Positions 1 through 8,179 are shown, counted from the stretch's first letter. The stretch is DNA of 64,000 bases from Hymenobacter ginkgonis (GCF_009755225.1 NZ_WQKZ01000003.1:558001-622000); one strand, 5' to 3'. The notes: generated from the letters alone by a model not told the origin. Made by a program: numbers and translations.

Positions 1-122
1 TGGAAGTTGCCCCGCTGGGTAGGGGTAGGGCTGCCCTTCACTACGTAGCGCACGCGCCAGCATCTGAGCAGAACCGTAAAAAAAGCTGGCTGCCCTGCGC
101 AGCGGCGTCCAAGCGCAGTAGT

Positions 123-1163
123 TTAGCTGCGCGCAGTTTGGGCGTGCCAAGCCTGGGCTTCGGCCAGCGCTGCCAGTAGTTGTGCCGTGTCAATCTCGTG
201 GGCGCAGCGAAAGTGCCCGAGCGGGCAGCGCGCGTGCCCGTGCAGCCCGCACGGCCGGCAAGCCAACGGCCCCGGGTGCTCCACAATGCGCGAGAACGAA
301 CTCAGGGGCCCAAACCCGAACGCCGGCACCGTGGAACAAAACACGGCACACACCGGCGCGTCTACCGCCGAGCACAAGTGCATAGGCGCCGAGTCATTGA
401 CGTAATTGAGCACTGCGCCGCGCATCAGCGCCGCCGAGGCTAGCAGCGACAGTTGGCCCGAAAGGTTGACCAGCCCCGGCCGGCTCGCCGTGGCTGCCAG
501 CTGCGCGCAAGCGGCCGCGTCGGGCGGCCCGCCGAGCAGGTATACCGGCAACTGGGGGGGTAGGGCCGCCAGCAGCTCCAGCCACTTTTCCTGCGGGTAT
601 TGCTTAGTGAACCACACCGAGGTAGGGGCAAGGCAGATGTACCCGCCCACGGCCGCATAGGGCGCGGCCGCAGCTTCGTCGGTGGGAGTAGGGTAGAGGC
701 GCGGTTTTAAGGAACCGGTCCCTACCCCCTCCGCCCCAAGCAAGCGCGCATTGCGCACAACCTCGTGCGTGCCATCACCGATGATGTGAGAGACCCGCCG
801 CGAAAAAAAACGGCTGAACGGGTTCTCTGCAAAACCCACCCGCTCGGCCGCACCCGAAAACGCTGTGAGAAACCCTGTGCTGGCGAAACGCTGCAACGTC
901 ACCACGCGGCCGTATTGCTCCTGCCGAATCTGCTGTAGCAGCCGCAGCAGGTTTGGGTATTTCTGGGTTTTTTTATCCCAAATCAATACCCGCCGAATGT
1001 GCGGGTTGCCGGCCAGCAAGCCTTCGTTGCCGCGCCGCACCAGCACATCGAGAGGCAAGCCGGGTTCGTGCTGGGCGAGAAATTCGACCAGCGCCGTGGC
1101 CAGAATAACATCGCCGATAAAGGCCGTTTGAATAAGGAGGGTAGGAAGCGGCGGGGCAGCCAT
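123..1163 (-). CDS. Glycosyltransferase family 9 (heptosyltransferase-like) protein
   Basis: The 346-residue product resembles ADP-heptose:LPS heptosyltransferases (GT9, GT-B fold), which add sugars to lipopolysaccharide core at the inner membrane. The N-terminus shows the family's glycine-rich entry strand (IQTAFIGDVILATAL, about residues 11-25). The C-terminal half carries NDSAPMHL near residue 255, which matches the conserved (N/T)D(T/S)GPMHL nucleotide-sugar site. I chose the ATG at 1163, because an upstream in-frame start at 1220 would run through the terminator hairpin at 1182-1211 and add 19 residues unlike the family. The C-terminus has several cysteines (CRPCGLHGHARCPLGHFRC), also seen in some GT9 proteins. 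The exact acceptor sugar cannot be told from sequence. It follows mdh on the same strand but is separated by a terminator. Confidence 0.85.
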   Translation of the reverse strand: MAAPPLPTLLIQTAFIGDVILATALVEFLAQHEPGLPLDVLVRRGNEGLLAGNPHIRRVLIWDKKTQKYPNLLRLLQQIRQEQYGRVVTLQRFASTGFLTAFSGAAERVGFAENPFSRFFSRRVSHIIGDGTHEVVRNARLLGAEGVGTGSLKPRLYPTPTDEAAAAPYAAVGGYICLAPTSVWFTKQYPQEKWLELLAALPPQLPVYLLGGPPDAAACAQLAATASRPGLVNLSGQLSLLASAALMRGAVLNYVNDSAPMHLCSAVDAPVCAVFCSTVPAFGFGPLSSFSRIVEHPGPLACRPCGLHGHARCPLGHFRCAHEIDTAQLLAALAEAQAWHAQTARS

Positions 1164-1181
1164 AGGCACAGAACAAACGAA

Positions 1182-1211
1182 AAAAGCGGGTGGCCCAGGC
1201 CACCCGCTTTT
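1182..1211. terminator. Bidirectional intrinsic terminator downstream of mdh
   Basis: A 14-base perfect inverted repeat (AAAAGCGGGTGGCC and its complement) with almost no loop and A/T tracts on both sides. It lies between the end of mdh (1240) and the start of the glycosyltransferase gene (1163), so it most likely ends the mdh transcript. Confidence 0.75.
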
Positions 1212-1239
1212 CAAATTCAACTAAAAACTACGGACAAAA

Positions 1240-2184
1240 CTACGCAGCTGGCGCCGCGCTCATCTTGTCCAGGGCGTCCATTACTTCTTTTACGTGGCCG
1301 CGCGAGGTTTCGAGCAAGGCCTTTTCGTCGTCGTTGAGCTGAAGTTCAATCACGCGCTCTACGCCGTTTTTGCCTAGGATAACCGGGGCGCCGAGGTACA
1401 CGCCGTTGATGCCGTACTCGCCCTGCAGCTCGAGGCACACCGGGAACACGCGGCGCTGGTCGCGCACAATGGCTTCGACCATTTGGGCCGCGGCCGCGCC
1501 AGGCGCGTACCACGCCGACGTACCCATGAGCTTCACGAGCTCGCCGCCACCCACGGCAGTGCGCTGCACGATGGCATCCAGTTTCTCCTTAGAAATCAAC
1601 TCGGTAACTGGGATGCCGCCCACGGTAGTGTAGCGGGGTAGGGGCACCATGGTATCGCCGTGGCCACCCATGAGCACCGCCTGAATATCCTTGGGGCTCA
1701 CGTTGAGGGCTTCGGCCAAGAAGGCGCGGTAGCGGGCCGTATCGAGAATACCGGCCATGCCGAACACTTTTTCGCGGGGCAGCTTGGCGGTGAGATGCGC
1801 TTGGTAGGTCATCACGTCGAGCGGGTTGCTCACCACAATGATGATGGCGTTGGGCGAATGGGCCACCACCTGCTCGGTTACCGATTTCACGATGCCAGCG
1901 TTGGTCGCAATCAGGTCGTCGCGGCTCATGCCGGGCTTGCGGGGTAGGCCCGAGGTAATCACGACCACCTCCGAGCCCGCCGTGCGCGCATAGTCATTCG
2001 TTACGCCCACGGTGCGGGTATCGTAGCCGAGAATCGGGGATTTCTGCCAGATATCCAGAGCTTTGCCTTCGGCAATGCCCTCTTTGATATCAACTAAAAC
2101 TACTTCGTTGGCAATTTCGCGGGTGGCAAGTACATCGGCGCAGGTAGCGCCCACATTGCCAGCCCCAACTACGGTAACTTTCAT
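1240..2184 (-). CDS. mdh: Malate dehydrogenase (LDH-like type)
   Basis: This cytoplasmic TCA-cycle enzyme interconverts malate and oxaloacetate with NAD. The 314-residue protein starts with the Rossmann motif GAGNVG at residues 7-12. It has the mobile-loop sequence LPRKPGMSRDDL, whose first arginine is the malate rather than lactate discriminator. NPLDVMTYQ follows, and near residue 175 is GGHGDTMVPL with the catalytic histidine. Length and motifs fit the bacterial LDH-like malate dehydrogenases. I took the ATG at 2184, since the 32 codons upstream to 2280 are unlike the family and precede the Rossmann strand. A strong terminator follows at 1182-1211. No nearby TCA gene suggests an operon. 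Confidence 0.95.
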   Translation of the reverse strand: MKVTVVGAGNVGATCADVLATREIANEVVLVDIKEGIAEGKALDIWQKSPILGYDTRTVGVTNDYARTAGSEVVVITSGLPRKPGMSRDDLIATNAGIVKSVTEQVVAHSPNAIIIVVSNPLDVMTYQAHLTAKLPREKVFGMAGILDTARYRAFLAEALNVSPKDIQAVLMGGHGDTMVPLPRYTTVGGIPVTELISKEKLDAIVQRTAVGGGELVKLMGTSAWYAPGAAAAQMVEAIVRDQRRVFPVCLELQGEYGINGVYLGAPVILGKNGVERVIELQLNDDEKALLETSRGHVKEVMDALDKMSAAPAA

Positions 2185-2336
2185 GGGGTAAGAATGAGGG
2201 TGGGGAGTAACAAAGCCAGCAATTCTGGCGCGGTAAAAGTACACCCGAAATCTATGCGCTGGCCCGCGTGAGGCCACCATTTTTGTGGGGGGTAGGCGGG
2301 CCAGCTAGGCCGTTGGCAGGCGCCTACCTCCCAGCC

Positions 2337-3665
2337 TCACAGGCGCTGCACGGCCAGCACGCGGGTGGTGGCCTCGTCTACTTTAAAGCGGTCGTCGACG
2401 CGCCAGCCCACCACCCAGCAGATTTTGCCGTCGGCCGAAGTCAGCACGCGCACTTCGTCCTTCAGGTTCAGCGGCACTTTTTGGTCGATGAGAAAATCGC
2501 TCAGGTGTTTTTTACCCTTCATGCCCAGCGGCATAAACCAATCGCCCTCCTGCCAGCGCCGCAGGGTAAGTGGAAACTTGAGCTTGTCTGCGTCGAGCGC
2601 CGCCGTGCTGCGCGAGCGGGGGATTTCGTAGTCGGCCGCGTTGTGGGGGGTAGCGCGCAGGCGCAGGCCATCGGCCAGCAAGTCTTCCTGCCCCTCGGCC
2701 AGCTGAAACGTGCCGTACTGCGCCAGCCGCCGCGGGGTGATGACCAGCTGCCCGCGGTCCTTCACTAGGCGGTGGGTAGGCGAGTCGAACTGCTTGCCGG
2801 CGGGGCCATCAAAAGCGGCCACAATTTCTTTCACCACGGGCCATGCAAAACCAAACTCGCGCAGCAGCTCGTGCAGGACCAAGGCCGGGGCGGCAGCCTG
2901 GGCTAGGGGGGGTAGGGCCAGGTACGTTGCATCGGGCTCGTCGCGGCGGGCTTCGGCGGCCAGGGTAGCCACGTAGCGGCGCACTATCTCTTCGGCGCCG
3001 CCCACACGCTCGGCGGTGGCAGCCAGTGTGTTGTCGAGGTTGGGGTTGATGGCGCGCAGCACGGGCAGGGCCTCTAGCCGCAGGCGGTTGCGCTGGTACA
3101 CGGGGCTGTCGTTGCTGGCATCTTCACGCCAGATAAGGCGATTTTCAACCACGTAGTCGTAGATATCATCTTTGGCGCAGGCGAGTAGCGGGCGCACCAC
3201 GCGCCCGTTTTTAGCCTGAATCCCGTGCAAGCCCGCCAGCCCAGTGCCGTGCGTGAGGTTGAGCAGCATGGTTTCGGCAGCATCGCGGCGGTGGTGGGCC
3301 GTGGCCAGCACGGCGTAGTCGTTGGCCGCCCGCACCTGCTCAAACCAGCGGTAGCGCAGCAGCCGGGCGGCCATCTGGGTCGAAATTCCTTCGCGCTCCG
3401 CAAAGGCTTTGGTTTGAAAAAACTCGACGAAGTAAGGTGCCTCGTACTGCTTGGCTAGCTTGCGCACAAATTGTTCGTCGGCGTCGGCTTCTTCGCCGCG
3501 CAGCCCAAAGTGGCAGTGTGCCACGGCCAGCGGCACGCCCAGCCGGTGCAAAATATCAAGCAGCACCACCGAGTCGAGGCCGCCGCTGACGGCCACTAGT
3601 ACGGTGTCGGTGGGGATGGCGAAAAGATTTTCTTGGGTTATAAACTGGCGAACTTGGTCGAGCAT
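2337..3665 (-). CDS. tilS: tRNA(Ile)-lysidine synthetase
   Basis: TilS modifies the wobble cytidine of the CAU anticodon of tRNA-Ile to lysidine, which is essential for reading AUA codons. The PP-loop signature SGGLDS is at residues 27-32 of the 442-residue protein. It is followed by HCHFGLRGEEAD and AHHRRDAAETMLLNL, both typical of the N-terminal ATP-pyrophosphatase domain. The C-terminal part (about residues 365-442, with LRRWQEGDWFMPLGMKGKK and LSDFLID) matches the TilS C-terminal substrate-binding domain. I chose the ATG at 3665; the open frame continues to 3956 but that stretch overlaps the divergent promoter region and the opposing gene. It is divergent from the OstA-like gene, with 94 bases between the start codons. 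Confidence 0.95.
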   Translation of the reverse strand: MLDQVRQFITQENLFAIPTDTVLVAVSGGLDSVVLLDILHRLGVPLAVAHCHFGLRGEEADADEQFVRKLAKQYEAPYFVEFFQTKAFAEREGISTQMAARLLRYRWFEQVRAANDYAVLATAHHRRDAAETMLLNLTHGTGLAGLHGIQAKNGRVVRPLLACAKDDIYDYVVENRLIWREDASNDSPVYQRNRLRLEALPVLRAINPNLDNTLAATAERVGGAEEIVRRYVATLAAEARRDEPDATYLALPPLAQAAAPALVLHELLREFGFAWPVVKEIVAAFDGPAGKQFDSPTHRLVKDRGQLVITPRRLAQYGTFQLAEGQEDLLADGLRLRATPHNAADYEIPRSRSTAALDADKLKFPLTLRRWQEGDWFMPLGMKGKKHLSDFLIDQKVPLNLKDEVRVLTSADGKICWVVGWRVDDRFKVDEATTRVLAVQRL

Positions 3666-3710
3666 GGCAGGAAACAGTGCCCGGCAAAGGAGGGGGTAGG
3701 GCACTACGCT

Positions 3711-3718
3711 GCAAAGAT
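3711..3718 (-). promoter_or_regulatory. Candidate -7 box for tilS
   Basis: On the minus strand this reads CATCTTTG, one base off the Bacteroidota -7 consensus TAnnTTTG. It sits 46 bases upstream of the tilS start. No convincing -33 TTG was confirmed. Confidence 0.4.
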
Positions 3719-3743
3719 GCGCGTTAGCCCCGGCCTCCGCCCG

Positions 3744-3751
3744 TACCTTTG
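3744..3751 (+). promoter_or_regulatory. Candidate -7 promoter box (TACCTTTG) for the OstA-like gene
   Basis: TACCTTTG matches the Bacteroidota housekeeping -7 consensus TAnnTTTG. It ends only eight bases before the ATG at 3760. With the usual distance to the start of transcription, the mRNA would begin at or next to the start codon. Confidence 0.55.
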
Positions 3752-3759
3752 GCCCCTGA

Positions 3760-5523
3760 ATGCCGCAACTCCGTTTTTTACTTTTTCTGCTTTTGCTGGC
3801 CTTGCCCAGCTCTTTGCTGCTGGCCCAAACCCGGCCTACCCCCCCGCCCGTCGCCAAGGGCGCCCCTGCGCCGCCCGCGCCGAAAGGTGCCCCCGTGCAG
3901 CTGCTGCACGCCGACGAACTCCGCGGCGGCGATTTCAACGGCGTAAAAATTCGCAAGCTGCTGGGGGCCGTCAGCTTTAAGCAGGAGGATACCTTTCTGT
4001 ACTGCGACTCGGCCTACCAGTACCTCGAACGCAATGAGGTAGAGGGGTTTAGCAATGTGCGCATCGTGCAGAACGATACGCTGACTATCACCGGCGACCA
4101 CGGCTACTACGACGGCAACCGCCGCACGGCCCGCATGACCGGCAACATCGTGACGATGCGCGACCCGCGCATGACGCTCACCACCACGGCCCTCGACTAC
4201 GACCTGACCCGCAAAACGGCTTATTACACCGTGGGTGGCCACCTCGTAGACCCCAAAAATACCCTCGATAGCCAGCAGGGATTCTACGATACCAATAGCA
4301 AAGTCTTTGTCTTTAAGCGCGATGTGCACCTAATTTCGCTCGATGAAACCGGCGCGCCCACCGATCTGCGCAACGATACGCTGACGTTTAACACCATCAG
4401 CAAAATCGCGTATTTCGATGGCCCTACCCGTATTAAGGGCTCGCAAGGTGACCTGTACGCGGAAAAGGGCAACTACAATACGGTTACCAGAGTGGCGTTT
4501 TTCCAGCGGAATGCCAAGATTGACACGCCCGGCTACCTGCTCGGCGGCGACCAGCTGGTGTACGACCAGGTGAAGCTCTACGGGGTGGCCAAAGGGCACG
4601 TTTCGCTTACTTCGAAGAAGGACAATGTGGTGCTGCGCGGCGATAATGGCCGCTACTGGCGGGCGCTGGGCCGCACCAAAATATTCGGTGCCCGCCCGGT
4701 AGTGCGTAATATTTCGGGCCGCGATACCCTCTACCTCGCCGCCGATACGCTGCTGAGCGTAGAAACCCGGCCCGGCCGCGCCGTGCAGCGCCCAGTGCTC
4801 TACGCCTGGCCTAAGGTGCAGATTTTCAGAGGTAAAATGCAGGGCCGCTGCGATTCACTGACGTACGACCGGCAGGATAGCATTATCTACCTCAACCGGG
4901 ACCCCGTGATTTGGCAAGCACGCAACCAGCTTACGGCCGACTCGATGAACATGCGCTTTAAGCACGGCCAGCTCGACCGGGCCAACCTGTTTTCTAGCGC
5001 GTTCGCGATTCAAGAGGATACCCTGTCTGACTACAACCAGGTGAAGGGCCGCAACATGATTGCCTACTTCAGCCAGGGCAAAATGGCGCGCATCGACGTG
5101 CTGGGCAACGCGGAAAGCCTCTATTTTTCGCTCGACGGCGACACCGTGATGAGCGGCATGAACAAGTCGGTATCGGCCAGCATGACACTGCGCTTCGCCA
5201 ACAACAAAATCAAGCAGCTGACCTGGCTCACCAACCCCGAAGCGGTGTACACGCCCACCCACGAGCTAAAAGATGGGGACAAGCAGCTCAAGGCGTTTCG
5301 CTGGCGGCCCACGGAACGCCCAACCCGCGGGGTAGTGTTTGGAAAGCATTTCGCCAGCGACTTGCGCCACAAAGCCAAGCCCAAAGCAAAGGCTAAAACC
5401 TCTAAAACGAAAGCTAAGGCAGTGCCCCGTAAGCGGGCGCCTACCCCCGCTAAAAAGGCTAAGCCCCAACCGCCAGCTACTCTGCCCAAGGCGCCGCTGC
5501 CCGCCGCTGCAACCCGCCGCTGA
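3760..5523 (+). CDS. OstA/LptA-like periplasmic protein (LPS transport)
   Basis: The 587-residue protein has a cleavable signal peptide (residues 1-22, ending LLLAQ) and then repeated short beta-strand units. Examples are VEGFSNVRIVQNDTLTITGD and the ADTL and GDNGRY type turns that are characteristic of the OstA/LptA domain. LptA-type proteins bridge lipopolysaccharide across the periplasm; Bacteroidota have long versions like this one. The last 60 or so residues are a low-complexity Lys/Ala/Pro tail (KAKAKTSKTKAKAVPRKRAP), probably disordered. The ATG at 3760 follows a TACCTTTG box by eight bases. bamD follows 70 bases downstream, so an outer-membrane biogenesis neighbourhood is plausible. 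The exact partner in the Lpt bridge cannot be read from the sequence. Confidence 0.85.
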   Translation: MPQLRFLLFLLLLALPSSLLLAQTRPTPPPVAKGAPAPPAPKGAPVQLLHADELRGGDFNGVKIRKLLGAVSFKQEDTFLYCDSAYQYLERNEVEGFSNVRIVQNDTLTITGDHGYYDGNRRTARMTGNIVTMRDPRMTLTTTALDYDLTRKTAYYTVGGHLVDPKNTLDSQQGFYDTNSKVFVFKRDVHLISLDETGAPTDLRNDTLTFNTISKIAYFDGPTRIKGSQGDLYAEKGNYNTVTRVAFFQRNAKIDTPGYLLGGDQLVYDQVKLYGVAKGHVSLTSKKDNVVLRGDNGRYWRALGRTKIFGARPVVRNISGRDTLYLAADTLLSVETRPGRAVQRPVLYAWPKVQIFRGKMQGRCDSLTYDRQDSIIYLNRDPVIWQARNQLTADSMNMRFKHGQLDRANLFSSAFAIQEDTLSDYNQVKGRNMIAYFSQGKMARIDVLGNAESLYFSLDGDTVMSGMNKSVSASMTLRFANNKIKQLTWLTNPEAVYTPTHELKDGDKQLKAFRWRPTERPTRGVVFGKHFASDLRHKAKPKAKAKTSKTKAKAVPRKRAPTPAKKAKPQPPATLPKAPLPAAATRR

Positions 5524-5552
5524 AATAGGGACTCTTAGCCCTGGCAGCTGGC

Positions 5553-5585
5553 TTGTAGCTAACGGCCCAAATTTTCGTACCTTTG
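5553..5585 (+). promoter_or_regulatory. Candidate promoter of bamD (TTG and TACCTTTG)
   Basis: TACCTTTG at 5578-5585 fits the TAnnTTTG -7 box, and a TTG at 5553-5555 lies 22 bases upstream as a possible -33 element. The bamD ATG is at 5594, eight bases after the box, the same arrangement as at 3744-3760. Confidence 0.5.
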
Positions 5586-5593
5586 TTAATCGT

Positions 5594-6433
5594 ATGCGAT
5601 TCCACCGTCTTATTACCGCCGCCCTCCTCACCAGCATGCTTGCGCTGGGTAGCTGCACCGGCTACCAAAAGCTGCTCAAGAGCACCAATGTCAACGAGAA
5701 GTACGCGGCGGCCATCAAGTACTACGAAAAAGGCGATTATTTCCGCTCGGGCGCGCTGCTCGAAGAAATGATTCCGCTGCTGAAAGGCCGGCCTGAGGCC
5801 GAAAAAGCGCAGTTTTACTTCGCCAACACCAATTACATGCAACGCAACTACGTGCTGAGCGCGTACTACTTCAAGCAGTTTATCGATACCTACCCCAACT
5901 CGACAATGGTTGAGGAGGCGTCGTTTTTGCGGGCAAAATCGCTGTTTCGCGACTCGCCGAGCTACGAGCTGGACCAGACGAATACGGTGTCGGCCCTCGA
6001 AACCATTCAGGATTTCTTGAACAACTACGCGACCAGCCAATTCCGGACGGAAGCCGAGAGCATGTCGCAGGAATTGCAGCGTAAGATTGAGAACAAGGCT
6101 TTCCAGAGCGCCAAGCTCTACTATGCCCTGCGCTACAACCAGGCCGCGGCCACGGCCATGACCAACTTCATGCAGCAGTATCCGGGCTCGGTATATGGCG
6201 AACAGGCTGACTACCTGCGCTTAGCTGCGCAATATGCCTGGGCCAAGGAAAGTATAGAAACTAAGCAGCGCGAACGTTTTCTGGACGCCGTAGCTTTTTA
6301 TCAGCACTTTGTGGATACCTATCCTCAGAGCAAAAACCTCCGCACCGCCCAGTCGATGTACGACGACAGCCGCGCCGAGATAGAAAAGCTGAAAAGCCTA
6401 CCCACCGAAGGCGCTGCCAGCACCGTTAATTAA
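5594..6433 (+). CDS. bamD: Outer membrane protein assembly factor BamD
   Basis: BamD is the lipoprotein partner of BamA in the machine that folds beta-barrel proteins into the outer membrane. The 279-residue product has a lipoprotein signal peptide with lipobox LGSC (Cys21). Tetratricopeptide-like repeats follow, including YYEKGDYFRSGALLEEMIP, AQFYFANTNYMQRNYVLSAY and FKQFIDTYPNS, a pattern typical of BamD. The open frame extends upstream to 5339, inside the previous gene; the ATG at 5594 gives a proper lipoprotein signal and is eight bases after a promoter box. The gene order bamD-rpoZ-coaBC-DUF4835-recN is a common Bacteroidota arrangement and supports the call. Confidence 0.93.
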   Translation: MRFHRLITAALLTSMLALGSCTGYQKLLKSTNVNEKYAAAIKYYEKGDYFRSGALLEEMIPLLKGRPEAEKAQFYFANTNYMQRNYVLSAYYFKQFIDTYPNSTMVEEASFLRAKSLFRDSPSYELDQTNTVSALETIQDFLNNYATSQFRTEAESMSQELQRKIENKAFQSAKLYYALRYNQAAATAMTNFMQQYPGSVYGEQADYLRLAAQYAWAKESIETKQRERFLDAVAFYQHFVDTYPQSKNLRTAQSMYDDSRAEIEKLKSLPTEGAASTVN

Positions 6434-6455
6434 TTTGAATAATTCATTCAGCATC

Positions 6456-6794
6456 ATGAAAGCTCCCGCCTCCGCCTCCATCATCACCCGCAACCTGGCC
6501 GACATCACGACCGATAAAAACAACGTGTACGAGGCGATTTCCATCATCTCGAAGCGCGCTAATCAGCTGTCGCTAAAGCTGAAAGAAGAGCTGACCGACC
6601 GTCTGGCCGAGTTTGCTACCACCGTCGACAACCTCGAAGAAGTATTCGAAAACCGCGAGCAAATCGAAATCAGCAAGCAGTACGAGCGTCAGCCCAAGCC
6701 TACTAGCCAAGCCATTGAGGAATTCATTGCGGGTGAGCTGCACTACGAAACACCCGAGGTTGCGCCCATCATTATCCCCCGCGAGCTGTTCTAG
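6456..6794 (+). CDS. rpoZ: RNA polymerase omega subunit (RpoZ-like)
   Basis: The 112-residue protein has the compact omega fold signature NNVYEAISIISKRANQL near residues 25-45, where omega proteins normally read (N)ryelv.i.akRArql. Omega stabilises the beta-prime subunit of RNA polymerase. A TTG at 6435 is in frame but overlaps the end of bamD, so the ATG at 6456 is preferred. It lies 22 bases after bamD and is probably cotranscribed. The C-terminal 50 residues (QPKPTSQAIEEFIAGEL and onward) are the extension seen in Bacteroidota versions. Confidence 0.85.
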   Translation: MKAPASASIITRNLADITTDKNNVYEAISIISKRANQLSLKLKEELTDRLAEFATTVDNLEEVFENREQIEISKQYERQPKPTSQAIEEFIAGELHYETPEVAPIIIPRELF

Positions 6795-6839
6795 GTCGCT
6801 TCAGGTTTGTTAGTTGCTGCCCGTTAAGCACCTTCTATA

Positions 6840-7406
6840 ATGGCTGCCGACCAGCAACAACCAGCCTTGAAAAACCGCCGCCTGCTGCTAGGGGTGAGTG
6901 GCAGCATTGCAGCCTACAAAGCGGCGGCGCTGACCCGTTTGCTAGTGCAGGCCGGCGCTGAGGTACAAGTTATCTTGACGGAGGCCGCCGCCGCCTTTGT
7001 TACGCCCCTCACGTTGGGGACCCTCTCCAAAAAGCCCGTCTTGACGGGCTTTTTGCGTGATGCGGCCAGTGGGCAGTGGCACAACCACGTCGAGCTAGGC
7101 CTGTGGGCCGAAGCGCTGCTTATCGCCCCGGCTAGCGCCAATACCATTGGCCAGCTGGCTAATGGCTTGTGCCCTAATCTGCTGAGCGCGGTGTATCTGT
7201 CGGCTCGCTGCCCAGTTTTTCTGGCCCCCGCAATGGACCTTGATATGTATGCCCACCCCGCCGTGACGCAGAACATCCAGCGGCTGCGCTCGTTTGGCAA
7301 CCACGTGTTTGACTCGCCCAGCGGCGAGCTGGCCAGTGGCCTGAGTGGCCCCGGCCGCATGCTAGAACCCGAGCAGATAGTGGTCGAACTAACAGCTTTT
7401 TTTTGA
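6840..7406 (+). CDS. coaC: Phosphopantothenoylcysteine decarboxylase (CoaC half of a split CoaBC)
   Basis: This FMN enzyme decarboxylates 4'-phosphopantothenoylcysteine in coenzyme A synthesis. The 188 residues contain LGVSGSIAAYKAAAL (flavin phosphate loop), HNHVELG with the catalytic histidine region, APASANTIGQLANG, and APAMDLDMY, the PxMNxxMW equivalent with Asp for Asn. The substrate flap ASGLSGPGRM has Ser where E. coli Dfp has the catalytic Cys, a variation I believe is usual in Bacteroidota. In most bacteria this domain is fused to CoaB. Here a TGA stop at 7404-7406 ends it at the interdomain linker, just before a palindromic element. A terminator-like hairpin lies inside the coding sequence at 7029-7054. 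Confidence 0.9.
   Translation: MAADQQQPALKNRRLLLGVSGSIAAYKAAALTRLLVQAGAEVQVILTEAAAAFVTPLTLGTLSKKPVLTGFLRDAASGQWHNHVELGLWAEALLIAPASANTIGQLANGLCPNLLSAVYLSARCPVFLAPAMDLDMYAHPAVTQNIQRLRSFGNHVFDSPSGELASGLSGPGRMLEPEQIVVELTAFF
7029..7054. other. Terminator-like hairpin inside coaC
   Basis: A perfect 12-base inverted repeat (AAAAAGCCCGTC, two-base spacer, complement) ending in five Ts. It looks exactly like an intrinsic terminator in either direction, yet it lies inside the coding sequence (LSKKPVLTGFLRD). Whether it stops transcription is unknown. Confidence 0.6.
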
Positions 7407-7408
7407 TT

Positions 7409-7501
7409 AAAAATCAGGAGTTAAAAATTAAAAAGCGCTCGTCTGTAGTCAGTTGCTCGAAGGCAATTCCACGGTCTAGGCGCTTTTAACTCCTGATTTT
7501 T
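7409..7501. repeat. Palindromic element between the coaC and coaB halves
   Basis: Perfect 18-base inverted repeat (AAAAATCAGGAGTTAAAA at 7409-7426, complement at 7484-7501) with a second inner pair AAAAGCGC/GCGCTTTT and a 40-base core. It fills nearly all of the 119-base gap between the two coaBC domains and shifts the frame between them. A related TTAACTCC-type inverted repeat lies at 41731-41806. Confidence 0.8.
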
Positions 7502-7525
7502 GATTCCTATTTCTTACTGCCAAAG

Positions 7526-8179
7526 ATGCACGTTCTGCTAACTGCCGGCCCCACCTACGAGCCCCTGGACCCTGTGCGTTTTTTGGGCAACCGTTCGACG
7601 GGCAAAATGGGCTACGCGCTGGCCGAGGCTTTTGCCGAAGCGGGCGCCGACGTAACGCTGGTTAGTGGGCCAGTGGCGCTCCCTACCCCCCTGCACCCGA
7701 ACATCCGCACGGTGCGCGTCGAAACGGCCCAGCAGATGTACGAGGCCGCTGCTGCTGTAGCACCGCAGGCCGACGGCTGGGTATTTGCAGCGGCGGTAGC
7801 CGACTATCGCCCGGCGCACGTGGCATCAGAAAAGATTAAGAAAGACGGCGATACGCTGACGCTGGAGCTGGTGAAGAACGTGGATATTGCCGCTACCCTG
7901 GGCCACACGAAACGGCCTGAACAATTTGCCGTGGGTTTTGCGTTGGAGACTACGAACGAGCTGGCCCACGCCCAGGCCAAGTTGCACCGTAAAAACTTTG
8001 ACTTAGTCGTGCTCAATTCGCTGCGCGATGCGGGCGCAGGCTTCGGCCACGACACCAATAAAGTAACGGTGCTCGACCGGGCTGGGCAGGTGCTTAACTT
8101 CGAACTGCAAGCTAAAACCGAACTGGCCCGCGTGCTGGTGCGGCTTATTCTGACCCGTTTTTCTGCTGCGTATGCGTAA
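7526..8179 (+). CDS. coaB: Phosphopantothenate-cysteine ligase (CoaB half of a split CoaBC)
   Basis: The enzyme joins cysteine to 4'-phosphopantothenate using a nucleotide triphosphate (CTP in most bacteria). The 217 residues begin directly at the conserved strand HVLLTAGPTYEPLDPVRFL. NRSTGKMG, AAAVADYRP, KIKK, ELVKN and GFALET follow, all typical of the Dfp C-terminal domain. In fused proteins a linker precedes this strand; here the ATG is at its very start. Together the two halves (188 + 217 residues) add up to a normal CoaBC length of about 400. The start is not in the frame of coaC. The 3' end overlaps the next gene by eight bases, so the two are translationally coupled. Confidence 0.9.
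   Translation: MHVLLTAGPTYEPLDPVRFLGNRSTGKMGYALAEAFAEAGADVTLVSGPVALPTPLHPNIRTVRVETAQQMYEAAAAVAPQADGWVFAAAVADYRPAHVASEKIKKDGDTLTLELVKNVDIAATLGHTKRPEQFAVGFALETTNELAHAQAKLHRKNFDLVVLNSLRDAGAGFGHDTNKVTVLDRAGQVLNFELQAKTELARVLVRLILTRFSAAYA

Noticed and set aside
1-63. A minus-strand frame beginning with ATG at 63 that runs off the window edge
   Set aside because: Only 21 codons, with proline-tyrosine repeats created by the GGGTAGG word, and no upstream signal; there is too little to call a gene.
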